A DNA stretch of 64,000 nucleotides, taken from assembly GCF_001613165.1 (NCBI RefSeq), contig NZ_BDBV01000003.1, forward strand, positions 1 through 64,000, given 5' to 3'. Of the stretch, positions 34,651-43,235 are shown one piece after another. This DNA comes from Nocardia mexicana NBRC 108244 (lineage in GTDB: Bacteria > Actinomycetota > Actinomycetes > Mycobacteriales > Mycobacteriaceae). Numbering within the stretch: the first letter of the stretch is position 1; each line of letters opens with the position of its first letter. Made by a program: the position numbers and the translations under genes. The notes beneath the pieces were generated by a model. The model did no database searches and had not been told where the DNA came from. It saw only the letters and a list, made by a program, of their open reading frames with translations.

Positions 34651-35010
34651 TCGATACCTTTCTGCACAAGGGTGCGATCCAGTTCCGGTGGCGGCTAATT
34701 CGGCCACCGCACAGGAACTTCGCAGACGCTAAAACCGACCACCCGGGAATTGCGTTGCCGCAGCGATAATCCGGAGAAATCACGAAGGCGCAGAGTTCGA
34801 CTGGGGAACTCCCACAGCCGTTTCGATATAGCAAGATCCGGAGATCTCACAGGTTTGGCCACCGTCGGCCGTGCGGGATCACAGCCTTTTCCGCAAGTAG
34901 CGTCACGACCTGCGCGAATCGGTTTCGAACCCCTTGTAGGAGCCATTCTCGGCCGCACGCCGATATCTCGACACTGCCCGGGGAACAATCACCTATTCGA
35001 GAACAGAAAG
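34651..35010. other. Non-coding region upstream of the first lipase
   Basis: About 360 bp without a convincing gene. Close to the lipase start a stem (GGTGGC/GCCACC, with GTTCC/GGAAC outside, about 34683-34725) could fold in the 5' leader. The GC content looks somewhat lower than in the flanks. No tRNA or known riboswitch pattern was recognised. Confidence 0.5.
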
Positions 35011-35035
35011 AGGCGCCAGGTCGAGCCTGGCGCCT
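35011..35035 (-). terminator. Terminator of the acyl-CoA operon
   Basis: AGGCGCCAGG-TCGAG-CCTGGCGCCT has perfect 10-bp arms. On the minus strand it is followed by CTTTCTGTTCTC, a T-rich tail, and it lies 31 bp after the last gene of the operon, so it is a good intrinsic terminator. Confidence 0.85.
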
Positions 35036-35066
35036 CCGGTGTGAATTCTGTTGTGCAGCAGTAATG

Positions 35067-35960
35067 TCAGTCTTCGGCCGACTCGGACAGGGCCGTGAGC
35101 ACGGCGCGCGTGCGGCGATCGCGGCGCTCCGCGAGCCGTTCGTAGGCATCGGCGCCGGTGCCGTACGCCGCCTCGATATTCTCGATCATCCGCTCCCGCA
35201 CGGCCGGATCCGCGGACGGGACACCGAGTTCGATCTTCCCGGTCTGGGCGCCGACACCGGCGTACAGATGACGCGCACCACCGGGGCCGCCGCCGAGGAC
35301 GTTGCCCTCGAACAGACCGATTGTGGCCCAGCGCAATCCGAGGGAATTCTGCAGGATGGTGTCGAGTTCACGGACACCGACCACCCCCTGCTGCACGAGG
35401 TACTGCGCCTCCCGCGAGACCGCGGTCTGCAGCCGGTTGGCCACGAATCCCGGTAGCTCCCGGTGGATTACGACGGGAACGCGGCCCAGTTCGGTATACA
35501 GCCGCACGGCACGGGACACGACGTCGGGCGCCGTCCGCTCGCCGGGCAGCACCTCCACCAGCGGCATGAGCTCCGGCGGATTGAACGGGTGGCCCACGAC
35601 GATCCGCTCGCCGCCGTCGAGGCCCTCGGCGATCAGCGAGGCGGTGATCGATGAGCTGGAGGTGGCCGGAATCGCCTCGGCGGGAGCGGCTTTCAGAATC
35701 TCGGTGAAGATCTCCCGCTTGAGCGGCAGGCGTTCGGGGCCGTTCTCCTGCACCAGATCCGCCTCCGCGACCGCATCCGCCAGCACCGATGTATAGGACA
35801 CCGAGGGGTCCGTGCCGACCTCGGCCGCCACGACCTCGGCCAGATCCGGGCGCGGGTCGGTGATCACCACCCGCCAGCCGTGGTCGCGGGCCAACCGCGC
35901 CCAGGACAGGCCGATGACACCGGCGCCGACGACGGCGATGGTGCGGGGTTCGCTGCGCAT
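35067..35960 (-). CDS. 3-hydroxyacyl-CoA dehydrogenase family protein (carnitine dehydrogenase/lambda-crystallin-like)
   Basis: A 297-residue NAD-dependent dehydrogenase. Residues 7-27 hold the GAGVIGLSWA Rossmann motif with D35 (ITDPR) selecting NAD. SSSSITAS and GHPFNPPELMPLVEV are the active-site serine and histidine regions, and the C-terminal half has GLRWATIGLFEGNVLGGG, the pattern of carnitine dehydrogenase and lambda-crystallin/gulonate dehydrogenase relatives rather than of FadB. Last gene of the operon, so it may oxidise the hydroxyl made after dehydrogenation, or a small hydroxyacid; the substrate is open. Confidence 0.85.
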   Translation of the reverse strand: MRSEPRTIAVVGAGVIGLSWARLARDHGWRVVITDPRPDLAEVVAAEVGTDPSVSYTSVLADAVAEADLVQENGPERLPLKREIFTEILKAAPAEAIPATSSSSITASLIAEGLDGGERIVVGHPFNPPELMPLVEVLPGERTAPDVVSRAVRLYTELGRVPVVIHRELPGFVANRLQTAVSREAQYLVQQGVVGVRELDTILQNSLGLRWATIGLFEGNVLGGGPGGARHLYAGVGAQTGKIELGVPSADPAVRERMIENIEAAYGTGADAYERLAERRDRRTRAVLTALSESAED

Positions 35961-35961
35961 A

Positions 35962-36858
35962 TCAGATACCTTCGATTCCGGTCAGCGCCCCGCCGTCCAC
36001 CTTGGCCACGACCCGATCCGCGGTGCCGTCCAGCGCGACGGCCCGCACCTGCCCGCCGAGGTCGGTGACGTAGGCGAGCCCGGCGTCGAGGTCGACGGTG
36101 AGGCCGATGGCTTCGCGGAAGCCGCGGGCGAGGATCTGCGGTGGCCCACCCGGCTCGCCCGGTGCCGGTACGGGGGCGCGATTGAGAGAGTTGCCGTCCG
36201 GGGCCGCGCCGCGGTCGGTCCAGTAGAGGTGGCCGCCGCGGGCGTCGAGCCACAGGTCGATCGGTTCGGGCAGGCCCGACCACAGCGTTTCGATATCGGT
36301 GCGGGTCTCCGGGCGCTCCCCCGGCGGCACCTCCAGGCCAGCTTGGAAGATCCGTCCCCGGCCGCCCTTCGCCGGGCCCTTCTGGGTCCAGTACAGCGCA
36401 CCGGCGCCCGCGTCGACGGCGACGCCGACGCATTCGGCGTCCTTGCCCGATGCGGGGGAGTTGACGATCAGATCGGTGCGATTCGCGCCGTCGAGATCGG
36501 CTCGGCTCACCCTGCAGCCTTCGCGGTCGCTCCAGAACAGATGTCCCGCAACGAAATCCGCGGCAAGCTGCTTACCTGTGGTGAGGGCGCCCGGCGGCAG
36601 CACGGTCCTGCGATCGCTGCCGTCGAGCGCGGCGGATTCGACCGACCCGTCGCGCGCGGTGAAGTCCGGCTCCCCGGACTCCCGGCGCGCGGGCTGGCCC
36701 ATGGTGGTCCAGTAGACGCGGTCGGCGAACGGGTCGTAGGCGAGCCCGTCGGGAAACGACCCGGCGTCGTCCACCACGGTCGTCACGGTGCCGTCGGCCG
36801 GATCGACGCGATGAATCGCACCCTGAAGAATATCGAGCACCAACAGTGCCTTGAACAT
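35962..36858 (-). CDS. YWTD-repeat beta-propeller protein
   Basis: A 298-residue protein of the LDL-receptor class B type propeller group. Repeats of the YWTD kind are seen at about residues 48 (VYWTT), 107 (LFWSD), 155 (LYWTQ) and 209 (LYWTD), each followed by a Leu-Asp-Gly turn (ALDGSDR, DLDGANR). No signal peptide or membrane segment, so it should be cytoplasmic. Six blades would make one closed propeller. It ends 1 bp before the next start and lies between dehydrogenase genes; a lactonase or sugar-acid function like SMP-30 propellers is possible but not shown. Confidence 0.72.
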   Translation of the reverse strand: MFKALLVLDILQGAIHRVDPADGTVTTVVDDAGSFPDGLAYDPFADRVYWTTMGQPARRESGEPDFTARDGSVESAALDGSDRRTVLPPGALTTGKQLAADFVAGHLFWSDREGCRVSRADLDGANRTDLIVNSPASGKDAECVGVAVDAGAGALYWTQKGPAKGGRGRIFQAGLEVPPGERPETRTDIETLWSGLPEPIDLWLDARGGHLYWTDRGAAPDGNSLNRAPVPAPGEPGGPPQILARGFREAIGLTVDLDAGLAYVTDLGGQVRAVALDGTADRVVAKVDGGALTGIEGI

Positions 36859-36946
36859 GCTCGCCTCCTCGAATAGTCGGATCGATCTCCTCCGGCGGGC
36901 AACGCGCGGGGCGACGCGCCGGGAGTCGGCAGCCGGACCTTCGGGC

Positions 36947-38086
36947 CTAGTTGAGCAGGGCGCCGGGGACCGTGGTCAGGTCCGGGGCGCGCAGCGCGCG
37001 GCGCCTGGCCGCGGCCACTCCACCATAGCTCTGGGTGATGGCGGTCAGCCGGGCCGCGTAGTGGGCCACGGGCGACTCGAAGGTCATGCCGATGCCGCCG
37101 TGCAGCTGAACGGCTTCCTCGGCCGTCGTGCGCGCCATATCGGCGATGAACAGGAACGCATCGTCGGCGACCACCGGATCCGCACCTCGGTCCTCGGTGA
37201 CCGCCGTGGCCCACAGCGCGAACGACCGGCCCAGCTCCACCTCGGCGTACAGATCGGCCGCGCGGAACACCAGGGCCTGGAAGCGCGACAGCGGCACCCG
37301 GAACTGCTTGCGCTGGCCGAGGTAGTCGACCGTATCCCGCAGCGCGGCCTCGGCGAGTCCCACAGCCTCCCCCGCGACGGCGATGCGCGCCCGCGAGAAG
37401 GTTTGCGCCAGTGCGTTTTCCGCGGCCGCACCGACCGCTCCCAGGAGCGTGGCGGGCACGGATTCGAAGGTGACGTCGGAGGCGTGTGTCCAGTCGGTGG
37501 CGCGACCGTCGACGCGGGTGACCCCCGCAGCATCGCGCTCGACCAGGTACACACCCGGTACACCGTCTCGATCCACCGCGCTGACCAGCAGCATCGTGGC
37601 CTGGTCCGCATGTGGCACAGGGGATTTCACCCCATCGAGCAGGAGGGATCCGTCGGCGGCCGGTGTCGCCGTGACGGTCGATGCCGCATCCCACACCCGT
37701 CCGGGTTCGGCGTGGGCGACCGCGAAAATCTCCTCGCCGCCGGCCAATCGAGGCAGCAGCGCCGCCTGCTGTTCGGCCGTGCCGAGCGCGGCGATCAGCC
37801 AGGACGGCACGTACACGCCATCGAGCAGCGGCTCCACCGCGCCGTGCTTCCCCAGCGCCTCGAGCGTCACGTACACCTCGGCGGGGCCCGCGCCCACGCC
37901 GCCGTACTCCTCGTCGATGGTCAGCCCGGTGAGCCCGAGTTCGGCGAGGGCGGACCATACTTCGGCGCTCCAGCCGAGTTCGCCGGTGACGGTGTCGGCG
38001 CGAAAGTTGGGTGTGTAGTAGCGGTTCGACAACGAATCGACGGTGTCGAACAGCAGTTTCTGGTCTTCGTTCGGTTCGAGGTTCAC
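36947..38086 (-). CDS. Acyl-CoA dehydrogenase, divergent subunit
   Basis: A 379-residue acyl-CoA dehydrogenase-fold protein. The N-terminal helical part (NEDQKLLFDTVDSL), central beta part and C-terminal helices are recognisable, ending in QLHGGIGMTFESPVAHYAA. It lacks the terminal TNEIQR motif of the neighbouring dehydrogenase and the central FAD-contact motif is degenerate (HADQATMLLVSA instead of ITNA/TTLG type). Actinobacterial acyl-CoA dehydrogenases often come as such unequal pairs forming alpha2-beta2 tetramers, which fits the 9-bp gap to the next subunit gene. Likely the non-FAD or regulatory partner (inference). Confidence 0.85.
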   Translation of the reverse strand: MNLEPNEDQKLLFDTVDSLSNRYYTPNFRADTVTGELGWSAEVWSALAELGLTGLTIDEEYGGVGAGPAEVYVTLEALGKHGAVEPLLDGVYVPSWLIAALGTAEQQAALLPRLAGGEEIFAVAHAEPGRVWDAASTVTATPAADGSLLLDGVKSPVPHADQATMLLVSAVDRDGVPGVYLVERDAAGVTRVDGRATDWTHASDVTFESVPATLLGAVGAAAENALAQTFSRARIAVAGEAVGLAEAALRDTVDYLGQRKQFRVPLSRFQALVFRAADLYAEVELGRSFALWATAVTEDRGADPVVADDAFLFIADMARTTAEEAVQLHGGIGMTFESPVAHYAARLTAITQSYGGVAAARRRALRAPDLTTVPGALLN

Positions 38087-38095
38087 GACGATTCC

Positions 38096-39280
38096 TTACA
38101 ATCCGAGAATGGTCTTGGCGATGACGCCGCGCTGAATTTCGTTGGTGCCACCGAAGATCGACAGCTTGCGCAGATTCAGATAGTGCGCACCGGCGACGGC
38201 GTCGGACAGCTCCGCGTGCAGTTCGGTCCCGGCCCCGTCGTGTCCGCCGACGAGCAGCGCGTCGGATCCGGCGGCCTCCACCCGCAGCGCGGACAGCTCC
38301 TGCTGCACCCGGCTGCCCTCCAGCTTCAGCAGCGAGGACACCGGATTGGCCCGGCCGCCCTCCGACGAGCCGGTCACCCGCAGCTGCGTCGCCTCCAGGG
38401 CCAGCAGGCGGAGCTTGGCCGCATGCAGTCGTGTCCGGAACCCCGGATCCGACGACAGCGGACCGCCTCCGACGTCGAGCTTGTCTGCCCGCGCTACCAG
38501 CTTCTCGAAGCTGCGCTGCGAATTTCCCACCCCCGCAATGGCATTGCGCTCGTTGCCGAGCAGGAACTTGGCGTAGGACCAGCCGCGATTCTCCTCGCCG
38601 ACCAGGTTCTCCGCCGGGACCCGCACATTGTCGAAGAAGAACTCGTTGACCTCGGCGCCACCGTCGATCAACCGGATCGGGCGGCGCTCGATACCCGGAG
38701 TCGTCATATCCACCAGCAGGAACGAGATCCCGTGCTGCGGCCGCTCGGCCCGGGTGTCGGTGCGGGCCAGCAGGAACATCCAGTCGCCGTACTGACCGAG
38801 CGTGGTCCAGGTCTTCTGGCCGTTGACCAGGTAGGAGTCGCCGTCGCGAATTGCGGTGGTCTTCAACGATGCCAGGTCCGATCCGGCTTCCGGCTCGGAG
38901 AAGCCCTGCGACCACCAGATGTCGAGATTGGCCGTGGCGGGCAGGAATCGGTCCTTCTGCTGCTCGCTGCCGAACTCGGCGATGATCGGGCCGACCATGC
39001 TCACATTGAACGGCAGCGGCGTGGGCACCGCGGCGCGCTGCATCTCCGAGACGTAGAGGTGCCGCTGCAGCGGGGTCCAGTCCCTGCCGCCCCGGGCCAC
39101 CGGCCAGTTCGGTACCGCGAGCCCGTGCTTGTTCAGAATCTGTTGCGAGGCAACGATATCGTCGCGGGTGAGCTGCCCGTCGGCGGAGCGTGCGCGGATG
39201 TCGGCGGGGATCTCGTCGTAGAACACCGCGCGCAGTTCGTCGCGGAAGGCCAGTTCCGCACTGGAGAGTTCGAGTTTCAT
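38096..39280 (-). CDS. Acyl-CoA dehydrogenase, main subunit
   Basis: A 394-residue flavoprotein that should introduce an alpha,beta double bond into an acyl-CoA. WWSQGFSEPEAGSDLASL and VNGQKTWTTLGQYGDW are the FAD- and substrate-binding motifs, and the end FGGTNEIQRGVIAKTILGL is typical of the actinobacterial FadE type. The residue equal to the catalytic Glu of medium-chain enzymes is Gly in this C-terminal motif (FGGT in place of YEGT), so the base is probably elsewhere. Second gene of the LysR-linked operon, coupled to the divergent subunit. Confidence 0.9.
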   Translation of the reverse strand: MKLELSSAELAFRDELRAVFYDEIPADIRARSADGQLTRDDIVASQQILNKHGLAVPNWPVARGGRDWTPLQRHLYVSEMQRAAVPTPLPFNVSMVGPIIAEFGSEQQKDRFLPATANLDIWWSQGFSEPEAGSDLASLKTTAIRDGDSYLVNGQKTWTTLGQYGDWMFLLARTDTRAERPQHGISFLLVDMTTPGIERRPIRLIDGGAEVNEFFFDNVRVPAENLVGEENRGWSYAKFLLGNERNAIAGVGNSQRSFEKLVARADKLDVGGGPLSSDPGFRTRLHAAKLRLLALEATQLRVTGSSEGGRANPVSSLLKLEGSRVQQELSALRVEAAGSDALLVGGHDGAGTELHAELSDAVAGAHYLNLRKLSIFGGTNEIQRGVIAKTILGL

Positions 39281-39311
39281 GATCGTCCTTCGGGCCGTGG
39301 GAGTACGAGAG

Positions 39312-40502
39312 CTACGCGGCGGAATCCGCGGATCGCCGGGCCAGCACCTCGTCGTTGCTGTCGCCCGCGCGCTCGGCGAGGCGGCGAATGTTGGTGGGAG
39401 TCTTGGAGAAATGCGCCGGATTGGTCACCACCTTCATCCGGCCCTCGGTGGGATGCTCGACCTCCTCGATGAGACCGACCTCGCGGACGTACGGGTCGTC
39501 GGGCAGGTCGGCGATATCGACGACCACCCCGAACGGCATGTCGTTGGCGGTGAGGTAGTCGGTCCACTCGGCGGTCGTCCTGGTGGTGGAGTTGGCGATG
39601 ACCGCGCGCACGCCCACCCGGCGCTGTTCGCGGTCGGTGACCTCGGCGTCCCAGCACGGATCGGCGGCCAACTCGGTGCAGCCCGCACCGATCAGCAGCG
39701 TGCGCACATCGGCGTTGGTGTACGGGATGGCGGAGATCGCGCCGCCGTCGGCCGTGCGCAGTGCGACATGCTCGGCCTCGAGGCTCATCGGATTGCCGAC
39801 CGGGCCCGTCGGCGGGGAGAACACCTCCCCGGCCAGATGCTCGACGAGGTTGATCGCGATCATCGCATCCGCCATGGCCAGCGAAACCAACTGTCCCTCA
39901 CCGGTTCTCGCCTGGTGGTACAGGGCCGCGAGCAGACCCGCCAGCAGGTACAGCCCCGCGGTCTTGTCGGCGATGAAGGTCGGCAGGAACTGCACGCTCC
40001 CGGCGGCGCGGTCGTGCAGGTTCACCAGACCGGTCACGGCCTGGATCACCTCGTCGTAGGCCGGGCGACCGGCCTGCGAGGACTGCGCGTTGAAGCCCTG
40101 GGCATGCGCGTAGACCAGGTGCGGGAACCGCTCGCGGATCTGCTCGTAGCCCAGGCCCAGCCGCTCCAGCGCACCCGCACGCATATTGGTCAGCAACACA
40201 TCGGCATCGTCCAGAAGATCGAACAGCGCCGCCCGATCCTCCGGATCCTTCAGGTTGAGCGCGACATTGCGCTTGTTGCGGTTGTTCTGCAGGTACAGCG
40301 GCGCCATGCCGGGCGTGCGGCTCATCCCGCCCGGGGAGATCCGCGCGGTGTCGAACGGCGGCTCCACCCGGATCACGTCGGCCCCGAAATCGCCGAGGAT
40401 CTGCCCCGCCATCGGGCCCATCACCACCGTCGACAGGTCGATTACCGTCACACCCCGCAGTGGCCCGGTCGCGGGGCCGCCGAGATCGATCGAGGAACTC
40501 AT
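39312..40502 (-). CDS. CaiB/BaiF family CoA-transferase
   Basis: A 396-residue class III CoA-transferase, first gene of the operon. PLRGVTVIDLSTVVMGPMAG and DFGADVIRVEPP open the domain as expected; the catalytic Asp should be in PAYDEVIQAVTG. The enzyme would move CoA from one acyl-CoA to the free acid substrate of the pathway, replacing an ATP-dependent ligase. ATG at 40502 follows GGAAGGA. Divergent from the LysR gene across a 135-bp region with a dyad. Confidence 0.9.
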   Translation of the reverse strand: MSSSIDLGGPATGPLRGVTVIDLSTVVMGPMAGQILGDFGADVIRVEPPFDTARISPGGMSRTPGMAPLYLQNNRNKRNVALNLKDPEDRAALFDLLDDADVLLTNMRAGALERLGLGYEQIRERFPHLVYAHAQGFNAQSSQAGRPAYDEVIQAVTGLVNLHDRAAGSVQFLPTFIADKTAGLYLLAGLLAALYHQARTGEGQLVSLAMADAMIAINLVEHLAGEVFSPPTGPVGNPMSLEAEHVALRTADGGAISAIPYTNADVRTLLIGAGCTELAADPCWDAEVTDREQRRVGVRAVIANSTTRTTAEWTDYLTANDMPFGVVVDIADLPDDPYVREVGLIEEVEHPTEGRMKVVTNPAHFSKTPTNIRRLAERAGDSNDEVLARRSADSAA

Positions 40503-40548
40503 CCGGTGTCCTTCCACAGGTCGTTCGCTTCTATGAGCCACGCTAAGT

Positions 40549-40565
40549 CGTTACTCGACCTAACG
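40549..40565. promoter_or_regulatory. LysR-type binding site between caiB-like and lysR genes
   Basis: CGTTA-CTCGACC-TAACG is a perfect 5-bp dyad that includes a T-N11-A core (TTACTCGACCTAA), the general recognition pattern of LysR regulators. It lies 46 bp from the CoA-transferase start and 72 bp from the lysR start. Confidence 0.6.
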
Positions 40566-40637
40566 GAATGACCGTCTTTCGAGGACCGGTATGACCAATC
40601 CGATAACAACAGCCATCGCCGGGCTACCATCCTCGCC

Positions 40638-41522
40638 ATGGAGATGCACCACCTCCGCTACTTCCTGGCCGTGGCCCGGGAGCTGAACTTCACCCGGGCC
40701 GCCCACGCGCTGCAGATCTCGGTGCCGCCGCTGAGCCAGCGCATCCGGGCGCTGGAGAAGGAGCTGGGGGTGCCGCTGTTCGACCGCTCCACCCACCACG
40801 TGCGACTCACGGCAGCGGGCGAGCAGTTGGTGCCGCTGGCCGAATCCGTGGTCGCCGACTTCGACGCCATCCCCGGGCGCCTCACTATGGACGGCCGGAA
40901 AGTTGCTGTGCGGCTTGGTATTCCGGAGGTACTGGGCGCGGAGCTGTCGCGCCGACTGTCGGCGGCGATGCGCACGCTGTCGGACCGATACTCGTTCTCC
41001 GTGCAGCAGATGGGCTCGGTCGACCTCGGCGCCGCGCTGCGCAACCACCGCATCGACCTGGCGCTGTCGCACATCTCGTCGGCGCAGGCCGGGGTGCGGC
41101 GGGTGATCGTGGCCACGCAGCCGATGGGCGTGCTCGTCGATACCGAGCGTTTCGCGGGGCGCATGTCGCTGCGTCTGGCGGAGCTGCGCGGGCTGGCCTA
41201 CATTCGCGGCCCCCGGCACTGGGGACTCGACGCGATCGCCCGCACCCGTCGTAAGCTCGCCGAGGCGGGCGCCGTCGACGACCGCACCAATCGCTACAAG
41301 GATATCGGCGGAATGCTCATCGCCCTGCGGCATACGCGGGGCTTCACGTTGTATCCGCTGCACGCGGACCTGCCGGTCGGCGCCGCTCCCGGCGAATTCA
41401 CCGTGCTACCGGTCGAGGACCTGCCCCTCACCCTCAACACGGCCCTCGCCTGGCGCACGGAAGACGATCAATTCACCCGTCTTGCCGGTGAATTCACCGA
41501 ATACCTGGAGGGCGCCGAATAG
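40638..41522 (+). CDS. LysR-family transcriptional regulator
   Basis: A 294-residue LysR protein. The N-terminal helix-turn-helix reads [20 protein letters not shown] and [16 protein letters not shown], the standard LysR winged helix, and the C-terminal two-lobe co-inducer domain covers about 90-290. The divergent position and the T-N11-A dyad make it the probable activator of the acyl-CoA operon, responding to a pathway intermediate. The ATG at 40638 begins directly with the family-typical MEMHHLRYF. Confidence 0.92.
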   Translation: MEMHHLRYFLAVARELNFTRAAHALQISVPPLSQRIRALEKELGVPLFDRSTHHVRLTAAGEQLVPLAESVVADFDAIPGRLTMDGRKVAVRLGIPEVLGAELSRRLSAAMRTLSDRYSFSVQQMGSVDLGAALRNHRIDLALSHISSAQAGVRRVIVATQPMGVLVDTERFAGRMSLRLAELRGLAYIRGPRHWGLDAIARTRRKLAEAGAVDDRTNRYKDIGGMLIALRHTRGFTLYPLHADLPVGAAPGEFTVLPVEDLPLTLNTALAWRTEDDQFTRLAGEFTEYLEGAE

Positions 41523-41694
41523 TTCTGGGCTCTCGAGGGGGTACCAGCTGGTTGTGCGGTGTCCCGAGGGCGCCACCGGACGATGGTGAGGTTTGCGGAA
41601 AATCCGCTCGGCCCGCCCCGGGGTACGACCGACACCCCTACCGTGAACTCGCTGCAGCACATCGCTATTCGCATGTGGCATGGGAAGTTCCAGT

Positions 41695-41916
41695 ATGAAT
41701 CACAGGGGCCGAGCGGCCGTTCTTGCGGGATTCGCCGGATCGGCAGCACTTTTCGGTACCGGCGTCGGCACCGCCGATACGCCGCCGAACGACATCGCAA
41801 GCACCAACAGCGCCGAGGACTCGCAGTTCGCCACCGGCTCGAGCCATTACAAGACCGCTGCCGCACTGCCGAATTGGCTGCGGCACATCATCGAACAGCT
41901 GCAACGGTCACCGTGA
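41695..41916 (+). CDS. Small secreted protein of unknown function
   Basis: A 73-residue protein with a basic N-terminus (NHRGR), a hydrophobic stretch AAVLAGFAGSAALFGTGVG and a likely cleavage after GTAD, leaving a mature peptide of about 42 residues that ends in an amphipathic helix (LPNWLRHIIEQLQRS). GGAAG precedes the ATG at 41695 by 8 bp. No homologous family was recognised. It stands between the LysR gene and the convergent second lipase, so any link to either is speculative. Confidence 0.55.
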   Translation: MNHRGRAAVLAGFAGSAALFGTGVGTADTPPNDIASTNSAEDSQFATGSSHYKTAAALPNWLRHIIEQLQRSP

Positions 41917-41929
41917 CGCGGTGCGCGCC

Positions 41930-42007
41930 GCGCCCCAATGCCCTGCGCCCCCGCACATGTTCGCGCACCGGCTCCAGGGGCGGGGTGCGCGAACAGGCAC
42001 GGGGCGC
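41930..42007. repeat. Stem-loop repeat between the small secreted protein and the second lipase
   Basis: TGTTCGCGCACC (41958-41969) pairs perfectly with GGTGCGCGAACA (41984-41995); outside it GCGCCCC..TGCC (41930-41942) pairs with GGCACGGGGCGC (41996-42007), leaving a 15-nt bulge on the left arm. The inner core differs at one position per arm from that of the element at 21470-21553. Confidence 0.7.
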
Positions 42008-42022
42008 GTCGAGGCGGACGGG

Positions 42023-43180
42023 CTACAGGCGTCCGCCGCCGCCGAACATCCACGGGTTGAAGGTGCATTCGATCGTGGGATGCGCGGCCGGGTCGAGCGC
42101 GCGCAACGCGATGGACGCGGCGCGCGGTGAGTACATCATCGTGAGGTGGTCGGACAGGTCCTGTTCACAGCCCGCCTGCAGGGCGATGTTGTCGACCGGG
42201 GCGTCCGGACCGGGGGTGAGGAAGGTCCAGTCGAAGGGGTTGGAGATCTGGTCGTGCGTGCTGGCGACCGCGGTGTAGCGGACGCCGGGAACGGTGTCGC
42301 CGTGCTCGTTCAGCTTGGCGTAGAACGGCGATCCGACGACCTGCTCGATATTGGCGGGCCCGATGAGCGGCCGATAGAACCCGAGAATATTGATGCCGAG
42401 GTTGGTCATGATGCGGCCGATCGTGGCCATGCCCATCAGCGAGGTGCCGTGGTTGGTACCGCCGAACGAGACCAGCTGGTCCACCTTGTCGCCACCGCCC
42501 TCGAACTTCAGGTACTGGTGGGAGACCGGCCCGCCCTGTGAGTGCGCGACGAGGTCGACCTTGCCCGCGCCCGTCTTGTCCCGCACCCGGTCGACGAATG
42601 CGCTCAGTTGCCGCGCCGACTCCTCCATCGGCCCGACGCCGTAGCGGCCGGGCAGGATCGGCCCGAGACCGCCGCCGTCCAGCACGTTCGAGCGCCCGAA
42701 ATTGAAGGCGTACACGCAGTACCCGGCCCGCGCCAGCCGCGGCGCGAGATAGGCGAAGGTGTCGTAGGCGTTGAGCCAGGTGCCGTGCACCAGCACGACC
42801 GGTTCCGGGTGTGCCGCAGTGGGTTTGCAGTCCCAGCGATTCGCACCGGGCGGCGCGGCGTCAGGATGGGTGAGCCCGTAGCCGAAGGCCGCCAGGTACG
42901 CCGACACCTCCGGGCCCTCACCGATCGCCTCGGAGGCGTGACTGCGCCCCGCCGAGCCCGACCCGGATCCCGAACTGCTGCCGGTGTCGACGATCGCCTT
43001 CGGCTGCCGGCCGTCGGGCGCGGGCCGCAGCCCGGCGTCGATGGCGGCGACCAGGGCCTGCTCGGTCGACGGGACCGGATCATCCGCGGTCGCGGGACCA
43101 CCGCCGATAGTGACTGCGACCGCGGTGATCCCCGCGATCGCAGCGCAAAGTAAAGCTCCCCGACGAGATCTGTACCTCAT
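42023..43180 (-). CDS. Secreted class 2 lipase, second copy
   Basis: A 385-residue paralogue of the lipase at 33.4-34.7 kb. Signal peptide 1-32 (cleavage near ATAD), short Ser/Gly run (67-77), oxyanion segment PVVLVHGTWLNAYD, nucleophile S214 in VAHSQGGPVS and the same C-terminal DLSDHLTMMYSPRAASIALRA block, ending in FNPWMFGGGGRL. It is divergent from a TetR gene with two strong operators between them, so unlike the first copy it seems to be under specific TetR control. Confidence 0.88.
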   Translation of the reverse strand: MRYRSRRGALLCAAIAGITAVAVTIGGGPATADDPVPSTEQALVAAIDAGLRPAPDGRQPKAIVDTGSSSGSGSGSAGRSHASEAIGEGPEVSAYLAAFGYGLTHPDAAPPGANRWDCKPTAAHPEPVVLVHGTWLNAYDTFAYLAPRLARAGYCVYAFNFGRSNVLDGGGLGPILPGRYGVGPMEESARQLSAFVDRVRDKTGAGKVDLVAHSQGGPVSHQYLKFEGGGDKVDQLVSFGGTNHGTSLMGMATIGRIMTNLGINILGFYRPLIGPANIEQVVGSPFYAKLNEHGDTVPGVRYTAVASTHDQISNPFDWTFLTPGPDAPVDNIALQAGCEQDLSDHLTMMYSPRAASIALRALDPAAHPTIECTFNPWMFGGGGRL

Positions 43181-43235
43181 AGTGCCTTCCTCGACGAGTC
43201 GCCGGACCGCCGTGCGCCGGGGCCCGGCGACCCTA

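Noticed and set aside
36851..39472. An 873-codon open frame on the plus strand opposite the acyl-CoA dehydrogenase genes
   Set aside because: The opposite strand encodes two complete dehydrogenases with intact motifs; this frame gives only Gln/Arg/His/Gly-rich sequence.
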